A stretch of DNA of 44,819 nt, taken from NCBI GenBank assembly GCA_002085445.1, contig NBMI01000091.1:1-44819 (forward strand), given 5' to 3'. Positions 26,251-35,070 of this stretch are shown here, in pieces. The notes under the pieces are model-generated. The model was not told the DNA's origin and did not search any database. It saw nothing but the letters and a program-made list of their open reading frames with translations. Within the stretch, counting starts at the first letter, position 1. Each line of letters begins with the position of its first letter. This DNA comes from Candidatus Parabeggiatoa sp. nov. 2. Its GTDB lineage: Bacteria > Pseudomonadota > Gammaproteobacteria > Beggiatoales > Beggiatoaceae. A program made the position numbers and the translations under genes.

Positions 26251-27173
26251 TCAATAAAGGGTTTTGGTGGGTTTTGCTATCATTGCTCTACTCCACCCAC
26301 CATAAGTTCGCTTAATCCACTGTGAAATGTCAGAATCATCTTCTAATTCCATATCTTCTTTATTAAGTTCATAAACATGAATATCCCTCTCTTTGTCTGT
26401 GTATTCTTTTTTCGTATCAGTATCATCTTTTTTCGTATCACCTTGATTTAATATCTTCTCAAATACCGGATAGTCATCTACGAGTAGACTTAACCAAATA
26501 CTTTTGACGGTGCTTTGGGATAAATGTTCCCAATAATATAATATGGCTTTATCAAATGCTTTCGCGCATAGCTCTTTTGGAACAGAAAATATACCTGTGC
26601 TAATCGCCGGAAAAGCGATAGATTTCCAACCATGATTATCTGCGAGTTGTAGCCAATTAATAAGATTTTTTTCTATTTTCGACTGTTTTTTTCCATTATT
26701 TATATGTGGGCCTACCGCATGAATAACTCCGTTGTAGGGTAATCTACCGGCTGTTTGTTACAACAACTTCTGTTACTGACATTTTCCCTATTTTATCAAT
26801 AATTTTATTGCATTCTTCTTAAAGTTGAGGGCCGGCTTCTATACTAGACTTGTCCGTAAATAAAATTTTAGCTAATAAAAACAAATAGTTAAATTAACAA
26901 AACCCTTATTTTATGACAACTCTACTAATGAAAAATGAAAAATGAAAAGAATGATAAGTCTCTAATTTTTATAGTAATTTTCTTACCAGTTCATTTTGTC
27001 ATTTTCACGGATTTGAAGTACGTTCCGTATAATAATATTCTTTCTGCTAAACCACCACCATGAGATAGACCATAATTAGCTGGATTAACAATAACATCAA
27101 CAGGCACTGCAAGAATATCTCTATCACTTACCACAAAAATTCGGTTTTGACGATTTTTTTTCACTTTTGACAT
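26251..27173 (-). pseudogene. Macro-domain (ADP-ribose-binding) protein, broken
   Basis: The N-terminal frame (27173-26991) has the macro motif VDVIVNPANYGLSHGGGLAERI. The rest resumes at about 26850 as EAGPQL, then an in-frame TAA, then EECNKIIDKIGKMSVTEVVVTN. A one-base insertion follows, then AGRLPYNGVIHAVGP, and SIAFPAISTGIFSVPKE (the conserved macro loop). A lysine/aspartate-rich tail leads to a TGA at 26251. About 185 bp of foreign AT-rich DNA with a TAGACTTGTCC end separates the halves. One insertion, one stop and one frameshift make it non-functional. Confidence 0.82.
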
Positions 27174-27555
27174 CCCCTAAATACATTTCTACGTCGGGAA
27201 AAGGCATTTCTTTCACGCATAGCAAAAGAAAATAATTTACCGGTACTGCACGCCGTCATAAATACCTGTGCAAATATTTTCTGGTATTTTATTTGAGGAT
27301 CACACCCAAGTTTCTTATCGAACCCTCGGTGGATAAATTTATGCTCAGGTACTTAAGTGATCTCGCTTCGCGCGGGATTCGCAATAACGAGCGAAGCGAG
27401 ATAAGTTTGCGCTTTTTTGAGTGTCGTGACACACCCCAGGCATCCCCTCAATGCTAAGCAAAAGCCTTGGCTTTTGCCAAGGCTGCGATAAAAAAAAAAT
27501 TCGCTTCAGATCACTTCTCACAGTGAACGATCACTTTTCACTGACGATTAACGAT
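27174..27555. other. Spacer downstream of nuoD
   Basis: No gene is seen. Heptamer repeats of the CACTGAA/TCGTTAA type occupy 27507-27554 and abut the nuoD stop codon. Confidence 0.5.
27507..27555. repeat. Heptamer repeats abutting the nuoD stop
   Basis: On the minus strand, words such as CGTTAAT, CGTCAGTG, AAAAGTGATCG and TTCACTG follow each other at 7-base steps immediately past the TAA of nuoD. Confidence 0.6.
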
Positions 27556-28809
27556 TTATCTGTCTATTTCCCCAAAAACAATATCCTGTGTTCCAATAAT
27601 AGCGACAACATCTGCGATCATGTGGCCTTTTGCCATTTCGTCCATTGAGGCGATGTGGGCAAAGCCGGGGGCGCGAATTTTCAAACGATAGGGTTTATTG
27701 GCACCGTCGGAGACTAAATAAATGCCAAATTCTCCTTTGGGATGTTCGATTGCCGTATAGACTTCGCCTTCTGGCACACAGTAGCCTTCGCTAAAAAGTT
27801 TGAAATGGTGAATGAGGCCTTCCATGTCACCTTTCATGGTTTCACGCGGCGGCGGGGATATTTTATGGTCATTCACCATGACAGGGCCGGGGTTTTCGCG
27901 GAGCCAGTCAACACATTGTTTAATAATGCGATTGGATTGGCGGAATTCTTCTATGCGGACCAAGTAGCGATCATAGCAGTCGCCATTAACGCCCACCGGA
28001 ATGTCAAAGTCTATTTTGTCATAGACTTCGTAAGGTTGTTTTTTGCGTAAGTCCCATTCTATGCCTGAGCCACGTAGCATCGGCCCTGAAAAGCCTAGTT
28101 GTAATGCCCGTTCTGGAGAAACGACTCCAATACCAACGGTGCGTTGTCTCCAAATGCGATTTTCGGTGAGTAGGGTTTCATATTCATCAACGTGTTTGGG
28201 AAAACGGTTGGTGAAGTCTTCGATAAAATCTAGCAAATTGCCTTGGCGATTTTCATTTAAGCGTTTGACTTCTTGCTCGTTATGCCATTTGGATGATTGA
28301 TACTGTGGCATCCTGTCGGGTAAATCTCGATATACGCCCCCGGGACGATAATAGGCAGCATGTAACCGCGCACCCGACACCGCCTCATAACAGTCCATTA
28401 AATCTTCGCGTTCCCGAAACGCATATAGGAACATGGTCATCGCACCAATGTCTAGCCCATGACTGCCTATCCACAATAAGTGATTGAGAATACGGGTAAT
28501 TTCGTCAAACATGACGCGGATATATTGGGCGCGAATGGGTGCTTCAATGCCGAGCAAACGTTCTATCGCCATCACATAAGCGTGTTCATTGCACATCATG
28601 GACACATAATCGAGTCTGTCCATGTAGGGCACGCTTTGATTAAACGGCTTAGTTTCGGCGAGTTTTTCTGTGGCGCGGTGCAATAGTCCAATGTGGGGAT
28701 CGGCCCTTTCAATGACTTCACCGTCTAATTCCAACACTAAACGCAAGACACCATGCGCGGCCGGATGTTGGGGGCCAAAATTCATTGTGTAGTTGCGAAT
28801 GTCAGGCAT
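27556..28809 (-). CDS. nuoD: NADH-quinone oxidoreductase subunit D (49-kDa homologue)
   Basis: This is a quinone-site subunit of the peripheral arm, 417 residues, typical for the non-fused form. It opens with the conserved [19 protein letters not shown], whose histidines lie near the quinone. It then has [14 protein letters not shown], the [17 protein letters not shown] and [12 protein letters not shown] stretches, and ends [14 protein letters not shown] as family members do. AAGGA lies 8 bases before the ATG. It is separated from nuoC by 100 bp containing a run of nine Cs. The next gene in order, nuoE, is 5.6 kb away. Confidence 0.97.
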   Translation of the reverse strand: MPDIRNYTMNFGPQHPAAHGVLRLVLELDGEVIERADPHIGLLHRATEKLAETKPFNQSVPYMDRLDYVSMMCNEHAYVMAIERLLGIEAPIRAQYIRVMFDEITRILNHLLWIGSHGLDIGAMTMFLYAFREREDLMDCYEAVSGARLHAAYYRPGGVYRDLPDRMPQYQSSKWHNEQEVKRLNENRQGNLLDFIEDFTNRFPKHVDEYETLLTENRIWRQRTVGIGVVSPERALQLGFSGPMLRGSGIEWDLRKKQPYEVYDKIDFDIPVGVNGDCYDRYLVRIEEFRQSNRIIKQCVDWLRENPGPVMVNDHKISPPPRETMKGDMEGLIHHFKLFSEGYCVPEGEVYTAIEHPKGEFGIYLVSDGANKPYRLKIRAPGFAHIASMDEMAKGHMIADVVAIIGTQDIVFGEIDR

Positions 28810-28909
28810 TCTGTTGTTCCTTTGTCTAAATCCCCCCCCCTAACCCCCTTTTTCTAACTTACTTTATCCACAAGTCTCCAAAATTAATAAATTTTTATTA
28901 AAACAATAA

Positions 28910-29551
28910 TCAAAGTGACTCCGTCATTAACGGCTCACTGGAAACGGTTAAATATTTCTTATTTTCAATAACAACCCGTTTCTTCTCAGGATCATAACGC
29001 ATTTCGACATTGCCACTGAGTGGGAAATCTTTGCGGAAGGGGTGTCCTATAAATCCATAGTCAGTCAAAATGCGGCGCAAATCTGGATGGCCTTCAAATA
29101 AAATACCAAATAAATCAAAGGCTTCCCTTTCATACCAATTGGCCGAGCTCCAAAGACTTACCACGGAGTCTATGCGCGGTGGCTCGCCTTCGGCAAAAGC
29201 TCGCACACGTAGCCGTTGGTTATGTTTGATGGATAAGAAATGATATACAACGGCAAGGCGTGGTGAATCGATATCTTTTTTAGGCACGCCCTTGCTGACA
29301 CCGCGACTAAAGCCGGTACTTGTGGCTTGCTTGGTTTCCCAATCAGCTTGTCCATATTGAGAATAATCAACGCCGCATAAGTCCATTAACTGGGAAAAGT
29401 AAAATCTATTACGTAATGCTTGACAGACATTGAAGACGTTTGCCGCCGACACTTCTAGTGTGAGTTCGTTGTAGGCTATGTCCGCCTTGAAGGGAATATC
29501 GGCAAATCGTTCCTGTAGTTCGGCACGTAGCGTTTCAAGAGAATTAGCCAT
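28910..29551 (-). CDS. nuoC: NADH-quinone oxidoreductase subunit C (30-kDa homologue)
   Basis: This 213-residue peripheral-arm subunit shows the family signature [44 protein letters not shown] (about residues 137-180). Residues about 75-92 ([18 protein letters not shown]) are a low-complexity insertion before the [10 protein letters not shown] strand, as in other gammaproteobacteria. The ATG is immediately preceded by TAACTGA heptamers (TAACTCCTAACTGATATG) and there is no recognisable Shine-Dalgarno sequence. nuoB lies 400 bp upstream. Confidence 0.96.
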   Translation of the reverse strand: MANSLETLRAELQERFADIPFKADIAYNELTLEVSAANVFNVCQALRNRFYFSQLMDLCGVDYSQYGQADWETKQATSTGFSRGVSKGVPKKDIDSPRLAVVYHFLSIKHNQRLRVRAFAEGEPPRIDSVVSLWSSANWYEREAFDLFGILFEGHPDLRRILTDYGFIGHPFRKDFPLSGNVEMRYDPEKKRVVIENKKYLTVSSEPLMTESL

Positions 29552-29951
29552 ATCAGTTAGGAGTTATCAGTTATCAGTTATATTTTTAAAAACGTGACCA
29601 AGAGTTTTGCCCTCAAACGCGGTATTTATGAGACTCGTAAAGGAAATTTCAGTCAAGTGAAATTTATAGGATATTTTTTAGAGACATGTCTACAAATGTG
29701 GATATTTTTAGGCCGACTATATAGTAACAGTACAACTGATTGGCGAAATTGAGGTATTTTTTATGTTAAATTAAGGGCCCTTGGGTTTTTATTTAGGCGT
29801 TCTTTGTACATAAACATTTGATTGATTTTCAGTTAAAATTTTAAAAAATACTTTTTAATCCGCCACTTAAGTAAAATTGGAGTCGATAGCATTAGCTATG
29901 GCTGGCTCCGCCCAAAGCTAAAGCTTTGGACGGAAAATACCGCGTTGTGCT
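29552..29951. other. nuoB-nuoC spacer with TAACTGA repeats
   Basis: No gene is seen in 400 bp. TAACTGA heptamers lie at 29553-29580 next to the nuoC start. CCAAAGCTAAAGCTTTGGA (about 29912-29930) is a palindrome also found past the methyltransferase gene and near 44246-44300. Confidence 0.55.
29553..29580 (-). repeat. TAACTGA heptamer repeats at the nuoC start
   Basis: On the minus strand TAACTGA TAACTGA TAACTCC TAACTGA precede ATG without a gap larger than one base. The heptamer contains stops in every frame when repeated. Confidence 0.85.
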
Positions 29952-30434
29952 TTAGGCCGCCCGGGCAATGGTATTGGTACGTCTAATTTTATTTTGTAGT
30001 TGCAGTATGCCGTACAACAAAGCTTCAGCGGTAGGCGGACAGCCAGGCACGTAAATATCAACCGGCACAATCCTATCACAGCCGCGCACTACGGAGTAAG
30101 AATAATGGTAGTAACCGCCGCCGTTAGCACAAGAACCCATAGAAATGACCCAACGTGGTTCGGGCATTTGGTCATACACCTTACGCAGCGCGGGCGCCAT
30201 TTTATTGGTTAAGGTGCCCGCCACAATCATCACGTCGGATTGACGAGGGCTGGGCCTAAATACAATGCCAAAGCGATCAAGATCATAACGCGAGGCCCCC
30301 GCCTGCATCATTTCTACTGCACAGCAAGCTAAACCAAATGACATGGGCCACATTGAGCCTGTTCGCGCCCAATTAATGAGCTTATCCGCCTGAGTTGTGA
30401 TAAAACCTTCTTGCAATACGCCTTCTACTCCCAT
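29952..30434 (-). CDS. nuoB: NADH-quinone oxidoreductase subunit B (cluster N2)
   Basis: This subunit holds the terminal cluster N2 that reduces quinone. I choose ATG 30434 ([14 protein letters not shown]), giving 160 residues, because GGGAG lies 6-7 bases before it. The alternative start seven codons upstream lies deeper inside nuoA. Ligands are the tandem C37-C38 ([10 protein letters not shown]), C102 (GSCANGGG) and C132 (VPGCPPT). The start overlaps the nuoA end by 10 bases, so the two are translationally coupled. Confidence 0.97.
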   Translation of the reverse strand: MGVEGVLQEGFITTQADKLINWARTGSMWPMSFGLACCAVEMMQAGASRYDLDRFGIVFRPSPRQSDVMIVAGTLTNKMAPALRKVYDQMPEPRWVISMGSCANGGGYYHYSYSVVRGCDRIVPVDIYVPGCPPTAEALLYGILQLQNKIRRTNTIARAA

Positions 30435-30781
30435 TCTAGTGCTCCCTTTTTCCATTCATAGATAAAACCAATGACCAATATCGCCAAAAATATCATCATG
30501 GCGATAAACCCAAACACGCCAATGTCTTTGAATACCACCGCCCACGGGAATAGAAAGGCGATTTCTAAGTCAAAGATAATAAACAAAATGCCGACTAAAT
30601 AATAACGCACATCAAACTTCATACGTGCATCTTCAAAGGCCTCAAAGCCACACTCATAAGGTGAATTTTTCTGAGGATATGGCTGACGTTTTCCCAAGAA
30701 AAAACCTAATATGGGCAAGGCCGCCCCTATTGCTAAGCCAATGATGATAAAAAGGAGTATAGGCAGATAATTTTCTAACAT
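30425..30781 (-). CDS. nuoA: NADH-quinone oxidoreductase subunit A
   Basis: This three-helix membrane subunit, 118 residues, has the conserved [43 protein letters not shown] region (about 39-82), including the cysteine of the switch loop and the acidic pair in helix 2. It ends in [16 protein letters not shown] precedes the ATG by 7 bases. It is the first nuo gene. The spacer before it (30782-31191) is the likely promoter region, but I cannot pick -35 and -10 boxes with confidence. Confidence 0.97.
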   Translation of the reverse strand: MLENYLPILLFIIIGLAIGAALPILGFFLGKRQPYPQKNSPYECGFEAFEDARMKFDVRYYLVGILFIIFDLEIAFLFPWAVVFKDIGVFGFIAMMIFLAILVIGFIYEWKKGALEWE

Positions 30782-31191
30782 GGAAGAACCTTCTCAGTGA
30801 CTTGTACTTGAGACGAGTCATTATAAGACAGAAATCGCTCAGCGCCAACGCACTCAAAATAATTTGGGGGCGTTTTCAATGAAAAAGGCCGGGCAGACAT
30901 TTGTATAAGTCCGTTTTAAAAATCACCAACAGAGGAGAATTTTGGCGTTAAGAGTTTGATTGAAGTGGTAAAAAAGGAAGGTATCGATTGAATTTTCAAA
31001 AGACGCTTGAAAGGGGTTTTGCTTTGAGTGAGAAGTCAGGCGTTACGCTATAGATTATCAGAAGATTTGAGCTCCTTAGCGCAGCGTAATCAGCCCCTTA
31101 TCCCCTTTTATCAAAGGGGAAAATTTTTTTCCCATTTCCCTTACATATTGTACAAAAGAAATGACCCGGCACGGGTCATTGAAAAGTCAAA
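30782..31191. other. Spacer between tRNA-Leu and nuoA
   Basis: No gene is seen in 410 bp. It should hold the nuo promoter and does hold the tRNA terminator. No confident regulatory motif can be read. Confidence 0.4.
31161..31180 (-). terminator. Terminator after tRNA-Leu
   Basis: ATGACCCG / CGGGTCAT form an 8-bp GC-rich stem with a short loop, followed on the minus strand by TTTCTTTTG. Confidence 0.7.
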
Positions 31192-31276
31192 TGGTGCCGA
31201 TGGCCAGACTCGAACTGGCACGGCCGAAGCCACCGCCCCCTCAAGACGGCGTGTCTACCAATTCCACCACATCGGC
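31192..31276 (-). tRNA. tRNA-Leu, anticodon GAG
   Basis: On the minus strand the acceptor arms are GCCGATG and CATCGGC, followed by discriminator A and an encoded CCA. The anticodon arm is CCGTC-TTGAGGG-GGCGG, giving anticodon GAG. The variable arm (TGGCTTCGGCCGT) is long as in leucine tRNAs, and the T arm holds GTTCGAGTC. Length is 85 nt including CCA. It sits between secG and nuoA, an order common in gammaproteobacteria. Confidence 0.96.
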
Positions 31277-31624
31277 AAAGTTTAGTTTTACCCTCACTCC
31301 CCTTACTAATAATTAATAATTAATAATTAATAATTAATTGTTAATTAATAATTAATTGTTAATCGATAGAGGGGTGTGTGACTCTTGAGAGGGGGTGTCA
31401 AGAGCTATTATGTTCTGGCACAGCGAAGAACGAAGTGGACTTTTAAAACACACCCCGTTCATCCCTCTCCAGAGGGGACTTACCACGGTATGAGCCCCTC
31501 TTTTCCTGGGCTGCGGGTGTTTTTTTAGTCCAAATCCTAACCGTTTGCAGTATGAAGCTATTCGCTTTCCGCGCCTTCGTTGCGTCCATCAATTAATTAA
31601 CAATTAACAATTAACGATTAACAA
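31277..31624. other. Spacer between secG and tRNA-Leu, heptamer-rich
   Basis: No gene is seen. AT-rich heptamer repeats lie at 31307-31365 and 31590-31634. ATACTGCAAACGGTTAGGATTTGGACTAAA (31523-31553, minus) is an inverted copy of 1986-2015. Confidence 0.6.
31307..31365. repeat. AATTAAT/AATTGTT heptamer array
   Basis: About eight 7-base units (TAATAAT, TAATTGT variants) run in tandem upstream of the tRNA. Confidence 0.85.
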
Positions 31625-31634
31625 TTAATTATTA
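31590..31634. repeat. TTAACAA-type heptamer array at the secG 3' end
   Basis: ACAATTA units repeat with 7-base spacing and run into the last two codons and the TAA of secG. Confidence 0.8.
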
Positions 31635-32029
31635 GTACCGGGTGAGGGGTTAGGAACTTCACTGTCCTTATCCGCACTGGGCGAGGTTTGCACCGGTGGC
31701 AATTCACTATTGTCTTGGCTCGGTGCGCTTGGCGTTTCTGACTCCGAGGTTGGAGCCGGTTGCACCGTCTCTACCACACTTTTAGGCCGCTCAATGTGTT
31801 GCACAGAAAAATAGGCCAGTGTCAGACTCGTGATAAAAAACAGCGTCGCCAAAACACCCGTGGTACGGGTTAAAAAGTTTCCAGAGCCTTGACTGCCAAA
31901 CACGGTTGATGACGCGCCACTACCAAAGGCAGCACCCGCATCGGCCCCTTTGCCATGTTGGATCAATATCAATCCAATCAATCCCACGCTGAGAAAGACG
32001 TGAAAAATTACTAATATCTCATGGAACAT
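31625..32029 (-). CDS. secG: Preprotein translocase subunit SecG
   Basis: This is a two-helix accessory subunit of the SecYEG channel in the inner membrane. Residues 1-23 and about 55-76 are the helices, and the conserved GKGADAGAAFGSGASSTVFGSQGSGNFLTRTTG loop lies between them. At 134 residues it has a longer Pro/Ser-rich tail (about 85-134) than E. coli SecG (110). The final GTNN and stop come from the adjoining heptamer array. It starts 8 bases after tpiA, so the two share a transcript. Confidence 0.95.
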   Translation of the reverse strand: MFHEILVIFHVFLSVGLIGLILIQHGKGADAGAAFGSGASSTVFGSQGSGNFLTRTTGVLATLFFITSLTLAYFSVQHIERPKSVVETVQPAPTSESETPSAPSQDNSELPPVQTSPSADKDSEVPNPSPGTNN

Positions 32030-32037
32030 ATCTTATG

Positions 32038-32790
32038 TTACCGGGCGGCCTGACAAATGGTTAAAAATTCATCGGCTTTTAAAGAAGCGCCACCAATCAA
32101 GCCACCATCAATATCTGGCATGGTAAACAATTCTGCAGCATTGCTGCCTTTCACACTGCCACCATACAATATTTGAAGATTTTCTGCAACCCCGGCATCC
32201 TGTTCAGCAATCCGTCCACGAATAAAGGCATGAACTTCTTGCGCTTGTTGGGGCGTTGCCGTTTTGCCGGTGCCAATCGCCCACACCGGTTCGTATGCTA
32301 TCACAGATTTTGCCAAGGATGCTACCCCTTGTAAATTAATCACGGCATCCAATTGCCGCTTCACGACGTTTTCCATTTCACCGGCTTCGCGTTCTTCCAA
32401 TAATTCACCTACACATAAAATAGGAATTAAGCGGGCCGATTGTGCTTTAGCAAATTTTTCAGCCACCCGCTCGTCGCTTTCACCGTATAAATTGCGTCGC
32501 TCTGAGTGGCCTACAATAACATATTTGCAGCCAAAATCCACTAACATAGTGGCGGCCAGTTCTCCCGTAAATGCGCCGGGGTTTTGATGAGAAATATTTT
32601 GCGCTCCCCAACCAATCACGGTATTTTCTAATAATTGTCTTGCCTGTTGCAAATAGACAAAGGGCGGACACACGGCCATCTCTGCATGTTGTATGCTGCC
32701 GATATTTTGTTTAAGACTATCAAGTAATGATTGGTTACTTTGAATGGAGCCATTCATTTTCCAATTGCCTACGACCAGTGATTGGCGCAT
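32038..32790 (-). CDS. tpiA: Triosephosphate isomerase
   Basis: This cytosolic enzyme interconverts dihydroxyacetone phosphate and glyceraldehyde 3-phosphate. It is 250 residues, full length. Catalytic residues are visible: K11 (GNWKMNG), H95 (VGHSERR) and E167 (AYEPVWAIGTG). The phosphate-binding YGGSVKGSNA and GLIGGASL loops are intact. GAGAG lies upstream of the ATG. tpiA-secG-tRNA-Leu-nuoA is a common gammaproteobacterial order, which anchors the window as ordinary core chromosome despite its invaded spacers. Confidence 0.97.
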   Translation of the reverse strand: MRQSLVVGNWKMNGSIQSNQSLLDSLKQNIGSIQHAEMAVCPPFVYLQQARQLLENTVIGWGAQNISHQNPGAFTGELAATMLVDFGCKYVIVGHSERRNLYGESDERVAEKFAKAQSARLIPILCVGELLEEREAGEMENVVKRQLDAVINLQGVASLAKSVIAYEPVWAIGTGKTATPQQAQEVHAFIRGRIAEQDAGVAENLQILYGGSVKGSNAAELFTMPDIDGGLIGGASLKADEFLTICQAAR

Positions 32791-33337
32791 TTTTATTATT
32801 CTCTCTATTTTTTTTTAAGCTTGTAAATCGTACTGATGACTAAATTTGAAAGGACAGGGATTATACAGATTTTTTTGCAAATGTCACTATGGGATAATTG
32901 GTAATGGGTAAGAGGTGGGGTGGTGAAAATTGTTACGAGAACGAAGAGAACGAAGATCACTCCATAAACGATTTGTGAACCGAAGCGAAGCGAAGCTAAT
33001 TGTGAACCGAAGTAACTACGCTTTGCGTCGTTTACCGAAGCGAGCGCGAAGCGTAACGAAGCTTGCACTTTTGTCATTCCGAGTAGGGATGAGACATGAC
33101 AGAAAAGTTTAGTTTGCGACCTTGTTCAGTATAATTGCTAATTGTGAACCGTAGCGAAGCTTTGCTAATTGTGAACCTTCGGTCTGCCTTGCTAATTATT
33201 ACCAATGCGAATTAAGGGTTGAATTGAATATTATGAAATCAATGACTTATAAAAACGTCTTGATTGAAAGTCATTTTATAAGGTTTAAATTATTAATTTT
33301 TAATTTTTAATTCTTAATTCGCATTACCAATAACCGA
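32791..33337. other. Spacer upstream of tpiA with short repeats
   Basis: No gene is seen. TAATTGTGAACCG.AG words occur several times (about 32995, 33140, 33166), mixed with AACGAAGCG motifs. The tpiA promoter should lie here, but I cannot place it. Confidence 0.5.
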
Positions 33338-33980
33338 TTACCGCCGCAAAATCGCAATCCATCGCCACAAATTCAGCATACTTGCCAATGAACTCGCCAC
33401 ATAAGTCAACGCGCAAGCCGTGAGAATTCGCCGGGCTGCGCCTTGATCTTTGGCTGAAATATATTGGCCTTTTTCTAAAATGGGTAGCGCACGTTTAAAA
33501 CTGGCATCCCATTCGACTGGCAAAGTCACAAAATGCACTACAACCGATGCGCCTAAACTCGCCAGCCCTGCCAAAAACATTAGCACGCCCGCGGCGGGAA
33601 TACGCGCTATGATTGCAACAACCGGTATCATCATCATTAATCCGGCACCGATTTTTTCGGCCGTTTGGGCAATGCCTATTAATTTAGTGCGAGCGTGTAA
33701 AGGTTGGTAGCCGATATAATCCTGAACCGCATGTCCCACTTCATGGGCGGCCGTCACTACCGCCGTCAACGATTTGCCTTCCCAATTGGCTTGACTCAGG
33801 CGCACAGATTTTTCTATAGGTCTGGCATATTCAATTGATTCAACAAATGTCGAGCCAGCTCGCCGCCCGTGCCGGGGAAATCCTCACGGTGCTTGCTATA
33901 CTTAGTCAAAATTGTTTTTGCCCAAATTTTGGGGCCAAAAATCAGAGCCAATAACAGTAATAAAAGGATAAGTGAACAGT
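33338..33980 (-). pseudogene. YugP-type zinc metallopeptidase, N-terminal part out of frame
   Basis: The 155-codon frame (33805, GTG start, to 33338) carries AAHEVGHAVQD with zinc ligands H21 and H25 and four hydrophobic helices, as in the membrane YugP/Zn_peptidase_2 family. The missing N-terminus lies just upstream in another frame (IFGPKIWAKTILTKYSKHRED, GTGGELARHLLNQLNMPD). Compared with the family as I remember it, about 17 residues between 'NMPD' and 'EKSVRLSQ' are gone. That suggests an internal deletion of about 50 bp that also shifted the frame. A shortened product from the GTG is conceivable. Confidence 0.72.
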
Positions 33981-34115
33981 GAACAGTTCTCAGCTATCAA
34001 CTATCAGTTATCAGTTATCAGTTATCACTTATAAACTTGAATCAGTGAGAAGTGTAACTGAAAAACTTGAATCACTGAGCACTGAAAAACTGAGCACTGA
34101 AAAACTGAGCATTTT
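33968..34115. repeat. Three kinds of heptamer repeat side by side
   Basis: AGTGAAC AGTGAAC (about 33970), CTATCAG TTATCAG TTATCAG TTATCA (33996-34027, TAACTGA inverted) and GAGCACT GAAAAAC blocks (34070-34110). The block separates the broken peptidase gene from the broken nuclease gene. Confidence 0.85.
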
Positions 34116-34178
34116 GGGGTTGCTGGCAATGGCAGTGCCCCAGAATATTTTTTTACCGGCTCAATGGAGAAGAAATTA

Positions 34179-35070
34179 ATGAAAAATCCGTTATTTAGTA
34201 AATTATTTCAGGGCTGTTATGGGCTAGAAGAATTCACCACTGAAATCTTAGCCGGCGTATTGCGTTCTAATCAAGCCTTGTTAGATAGCTTTGTCAACAA
34301 AGTATTGGGCATTGAAGGAGACAATTTCGTCGTAAACACTCAACACACTTACCAAGATTTAACCATAAACATGGTTTTTTCTAATGACGAGACTTTGTGT
34401 TTTCTGGAAAATACCGTGCAAGCTATGACGTGCAACCGATAAAAGGCATTGATTTTACCCAATTCCGTTGGACGGATGTCTGTACGTTTTTGGAGTCCTA
34501 TTTAGAAAGAAAGGTATAACGGAACTGAATACGGATGACTTGGTTGCCATCTCTACATTGAGTGATACTCTCATGAAAATGGATGACTGCTTGGACTCAG
34601 TTGCCGCTCAATTTACCATGTTGTTCGGTTATCCCAGCCAAGGTGCGCCAAAAAAAACACTAGAACGTTTGAAACTGTTAGTCGAACTTAATTCATATCG
34701 CATGATGAAACAAGATATACTGTCAGGCGGGGGAGGATGGTCTGAGATAACGCTTTGTTTTGATTATGAAAAATTAACAGGCACTTCAACCCATTTAGCC
34801 GTCTGGTACTGGTGTGACAGAGCGCACAATCAATATGAACTCTTGCGAGATATCTTTAGGCAAAAAAAGCACATTTTTTCGATACAGCAAGGTTTTTTAT
34901 TTGAAGAGAGGCCGATAGGCCTAAGAATCATTATTCAAAAACCGCTCACAGCCTTTGAAAAAGAACCCAATCAATTACAGGCTATCCACGACTGGTTTGT
35001 TAAAACGCTAAAGGTTTTTAGGAAGTTTGCCAACAAAACCCCTGAACTAAATTGGAACATTCCTCACTAA
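34179..35070 (+). pseudogene. PD-(D/E)XK nuclease-family protein, frameshifted
   Basis: GGAGAAG precedes ATG 34179 (MKNPLFSKLFQGCYG). FTTEILAGVLRSNQALLDSFV is the typical N-terminus of PD-(D/E)XK nucleases of the PDDEXK_4-like kind. The frame breaks near 34425: DVQPIKGIDFTQFRWTDVC and FLESYLERK read in a second frame. It shifts again near 34513 into GITELNTDDLVAISTLSDTL and a long C-terminal domain to 35070. The catalytic block, expected as E-N-K-V, reads ENTV, so the lysine is also lost. It is one of very few plus-strand genes here, and it is dead. Confidence 0.72.
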
